Shown: positions 61,612-64,000 of the stretch, piece after piece
Layout of the letters: each line of letters begins with the position of its first letter
How positions within the stretch are numbered: position 1 is the stretch's first letter
Assembly (NCBI RefSeq): GCF_900111835.1
Contig: NZ_FOJP01000003.1
Location: 124,001 to 188,000, forward strand
Source of the DNA: Metapseudomonas otitidis
GTDB lineage: Bacteria > Pseudomonadota > Gammaproteobacteria > Pseudomonadales > Pseudomonadaceae
Length of the DNA stretch: 64,000 nucleotides
Direction of reading: 5' to 3'
Position numbers and translations under genes: made by a program
Notes under the pieces: model-generated
Told to the model about the DNA's origin: nothing
Database searches by the model: none
What the model saw: the letters and a program-made list of their open reading frames with translations, nothing else

Positions 61612-63138
61612 TCAGCGCACCTCCACCGGCTCCGCCCGGGCACGCTTGCGCACATCCAGCACGTACTCCCGCTCGGCCAGCGACGCCCCGAGAAACGCCT
61701 TGAGCGTCGGCCCGCGCCGCAGCAAGCGCGGCCCCAGTAAGAATTCCACCACCTCGTGGAACCACACCCGCCGGCCGATGCGCGTGTACCAGCGCATCGC
61801 GTGGCGCACCTCGGCATCCCGGTGGAACAGCACCCGCCACAGCGCCTTCGGCCGCACCTGCATTCCCAGCTCGATCAGCTTGAACCAGAGGAACACCCGC
61901 CACGCCGGCACCTGCTGCACCGCCAGCACCTGGTGCTTGTAGTCCCAGCGGCGGGTGTCGGTCTGGATCACCTCCCGCGTTTCGGCCAGCGCGTAGAACG
62001 GCGTCCAGCGGTGCGGCGTGACGTACAGCAGCTGGATCTGGTCCGGGTCGTAGCGCAGCAGATGGCGGAACGAGCGCCAGTAGTCGCCATCCCGCTCCTC
62101 CTGGAACCCCACCACATAGGTCGCCATCGACACGATGCCGTGCTGGCGCAACAGGCGGATCGCCTGCTGGTCCTCCCTGGGCGTCGCCCCCTTGCGGATG
62201 GCCTTCAGGGTCGCCTCGTCGTAGCTCTCGATCCCCAGCAGAAAGCGGATCACCCCCGCCTGGCGATACAGGTGGAGGATGTCCGCATCGCGCACGATGT
62301 CCCCGGCACGGGTGGATCCCACCAGCAGCAACGGCACCTGCTCGGCGATCAGCGCTTCGAGGAAGGCCCGCCAGGCCTTGCGTGAACCGGTGGGCAGCTC
62401 GTCGGCGAAGTTCACCAGCTCCACCCCCTTCTCCCGGTGCAGCCAGGCCAGCTCGCGGGCCAGCCGCACCGGATCGCGATGGCGCCAGCGCGTCCAGAAG
62501 CCCCGCTGCCCGCAGTAATTGCACAGGTGTGGACACCCCCGGGAGAACTGCACCACCACCGCCCGCTTGCCACCCCAGTAGCTGTAGTCCGCGTGGTCGA
62601 TCAACTCCCAGCCCACCCGGTAGTCGTCCAGGTTGCGCAGCATCGGCGCATCCGCCGTGGCCTGCGGCACCCCGGCCACCCGCAGGGCGATGCCCGGCAC
62701 CGCCTCCAGAGGCAGCCCAGCCGCCAGGGCCTGCATCAGCGACAGCGCCGTCTGCTCGCCCTCGCCGCGCACGATCAGGTCGATCGCCTCCACCTCCCGG
62801 AGGATCTCGTCCCAGTGATAGGTCGGGTGCACTCCGCCATAGACGATGCGCAGCCCCGGCAGCAGCGCCTTCAGCGCTTGGCAGATTTCCACCACCGTCA
62901 CATGGGCCGAACTGGAACCGGAGTGCCCCAGCATCACCACCGCCGGCGCCAGGTCCACCACCCGCGCCACGATGGCCGGCAGCGACAGCCCCTCCCGGTC
63001 GGCATCCAGCAGGCGCACGGCAAAGCCCGCGTCCAGCAACGGGCCGCCCACGCTGAGCAGGCCGAGGGGCGGCAGGTGCTCGCGGGGCATGCGGCTGCCG
63101 ATGGCGGTATGGGGCGGGTTGAGCAGCAGTACATCCAT
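61612..63138 (-). CDS. B12-binding-domain radical SAM protein (BchE-like)
   Basis: The 508-residue protein has an N-terminal cobalamin-binding domain (MDVLLLNPPHTAIGSRMPRE, GHSGSSSAHVTVVEICQALK) and a radical SAM core with the iron-sulphur motif CPHLCNYC. It resembles the BchE family (Mg-protoporphyrin cyclase and relatives), but no other bacteriochlorophyll gene is near and Pseudomonas is not phototrophic, so the substrate is unknown. It converges on the receptor operon. Confidence 0.82.
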   Translation of the reverse strand: MDVLLLNPPHTAIGSRMPREHLPPLGLLSVGGPLLDAGFAVRLLDADREGLSLPAIVARVVDLAPAVVMLGHSGSSSAHVTVVEICQALKALLPGLRIVYGGVHPTYHWDEILREVEAIDLIVRGEGEQTALSLMQALAAGLPLEAVPGIALRVAGVPQATADAPMLRNLDDYRVGWELIDHADYSYWGGKRAVVVQFSRGCPHLCNYCGQRGFWTRWRHRDPVRLARELAWLHREKGVELVNFADELPTGSRKAWRAFLEALIAEQVPLLLVGSTRAGDIVRDADILHLYRQAGVIRFLLGIESYDEATLKAIRKGATPREDQQAIRLLRQHGIVSMATYVVGFQEERDGDYWRSFRHLLRYDPDQIQLLYVTPHRWTPFYALAETREVIQTDTRRWDYKHQVLAVQQVPAWRVFLWFKLIELGMQVRPKALWRVLFHRDAEVRHAMRWYTRIGRRVWFHEVVEFLLGPRLLRRGPTLKAFLGASLAEREYVLDVRKRARAEPVEVR

Positions 63139-63268
63139 GGGAACACCTAGCGTCGGAAGAAGATGCGGGTGTTATCGCGCGCGCCTGTGAACGGCGCAGG
63201 GAGAGGGTGTGGGCATTGCGTGGCGATTGTGTGGCAGGCCGGACGCAGGACGCGTCCGGCCCGGTGGA

Positions 63269-63613
63269 TCAGGCGAAGACGAAGTACTTGCGCACTGTCT
63301 CCACCACCTCCCAGGTGCCCTTCAGGCCGGGCTCGATGACGAACACATCACCGGCCCGCAGGTGCACCGGCGCCTCGCCTTCCGGCGTGATGATGCAGTA
63401 GCCATCGAGGAAGTGGCAGTACTCCCACTTCTCGTAGTTCACCTCGAACTTGCCGGGGGTGCAGATCCAGGTGCCCATGATCTTGCTGCCATCGGCCGAG
63501 GTGTAGGCGTTCAGGTTCACGGTGTGCGGGTCGCCGCCGATGCGCTTCCACTTGGTGGCGTCGAGCACAGGCGTCGGGCAGGTTTCACGCAGGACAGTGA
63601 TGAAATCGGACAT
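63269..63613 (-). CDS. Small cupin (DUF861 / EutQ-like)
   Basis: A 114-residue cupin: MGTWICTPGKFEVNYEKWEY, HFLDGYCIITPEGEAPVHLR, AGDVFVIEPGLKGTWEV. Similar proteins belong to the DUF861 cupin group, often annotated by similarity to ureidoglycine aminohydrolase or EutQ. Start chosen at ATG 63613 (GGAG upstream). Substrate unknown. Confidence 0.85.
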   Translation of the reverse strand: MSDFITVLRETCPTPVLDATKWKRIGGDPHTVNLNAYTSADGSKIMGTWICTPGKFEVNYEKWEYCHFLDGYCIITPEGEAPVHLRAGDVFVIEPGLKGTWEVVETVRKYFVFA

Positions 63614-63866
63614 GAGCACTCCAGGCAGTAAGGAATCGAACGCCCACCCTAGAGCCCCCGCACCCTGCCGGCTTGTCTGATACCGCCCCTTGCCTGCCCA
63701 GAAGCGCAGCCGCCGGCCCCCACACACATCAACCGTGACGGCCTTCCGGCTAGGCGCAGCCTGCGATAGACAGCCCACCACCTCCTCCCACTAGAATTCG
63801 CCACGCCCCCGGGAGCCCCCGGCTGGCGCCCCTTCCGAACCTCATCGCCTGCGGAGCCACCACGCA

Positions 63867-64000
63867 ATGCGCGCCCTGTGTAGAAACGCCCTCGCCGTCC
63901 TCATGCTCAGTCTCGCAGGGCTCCCGAGCCCCGGTGGCCATTCGGCTGCAAGCACCCGGGAGCCGGCTCGCACCGCCAAGCCGGACAGCGCCTCCGCCGG
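63867..64000 (+). CDS. Exported protein, 5' end only
   Basis: The frame starts at ATG 63867 and runs off the window. The first residues (MRALCRNALAVLMLSLAGLP) look like a signal peptide with Ser/Ala-rich sequence after. Too short to identify. GGAG lies about ten bases upstream. The 250 bases before it hold no gene I can support. Confidence 0.45.
   Translation, partial: MRALCRNALAVLMLSLAGLPSPGGHSAASTREPARTAKPDSASA

Noticed and set aside
61612-63138. Part of a bacteriochlorophyll operon
   Set aside because: No other pigment-synthesis gene is in the window; similarity is to the enzyme superfamily only.

Overview
The window is a piece of a high-GC Pseudomonas-type chromosome interrupted by one apparently complete lambda-like siphophage prophage of about 44.5 kb. 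The Pseudomonas assignment rests on gene order. yejE-yejF-fabI, ppiD, hupB, lon, clpX, clpP and tig on the left, and a tRNA-Leu/His/Arg cluster beside folD on the right, form the block found next to each other in Pseudomonas genomes; here the prophage has split tig from the tRNAs. The species cannot be fixed from the sequence alone.

Region 1 (1-12091), core chromosome: the end of a peptide ABC importer (yejEF) and fabI on the plus strand, then a convergent minus-strand protein-quality-control block (tig, clpP, clpX, lon, hupB, ppiD). lon has a heat-shock-type promoter and hupB a strong sigma-70 promoter.

Region 2 (12092-56602), prophage: a 15-bp direct repeat bounds it, and the right copy is the 3' end of tRNA-Leu(TAG). 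From left to right it holds: (a) a left-end cargo group of an SRAP/HMCES-type protein, an unknown zinc-finger-like protein and a Dam-type methylase, the last two behind LexA-box-like palindromes; (b) an AT-rich AIPR-family gene, a candidate defence cargo; (c) the leftward late operon, read from about 40.1 kb down to 16.9 kb: holin, gpZ-like protein, terminase, portal, gpW, ClpP-type protease, gpD-like decoration protein, capsid, tail tube, a gpG/gpGT pair with a -1 frameshift site, tape measure, tail-tip proteins, GH19 endolysin, and a spanin pair with Rz1 hidden inside Rz; (d) a Q-like gene followed by a terminator, resembling lambda Q-pR'-tR'; (e) a candidate repeat-rich origin beside a primase-helicase; (f) the cI/cro-like switch with five matching operators; (g) the rightward early operon with dNMP kinase, KilAC-type antirepressor, PrtN-like activator, DUF2303 protein and two more DNA methylases; (h) an opposing membrane-protein cargo gene, an AlpA-like regulator and the tyrosine integrase.

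Region 3 (56603-64000), core chromosome: tRNA-Leu, tRNA-His, tRNA-Arg, then folD, a ChaC-like gamma-glutamylcyclotransferase, and a two-gene operon (TonB-dependent receptor plus a periplasmic protein with a molybdopterin-oxidoreductase fold). Two palindromes that look like ModE (molybdate repressor) sites precede that operon. A B12-binding radical SAM protein, a small cupin and the start of an exported protein complete the window.

The observations most worth following are the ModE-like control of a TonB receptor/Moco-fold pair, the slippery-site frameshift in the tail chaperone gene, the repeat-rich origin, the operator set, the recurring ACTCTGAC element in both early operons, and the three cargo genes placed in phage operons.
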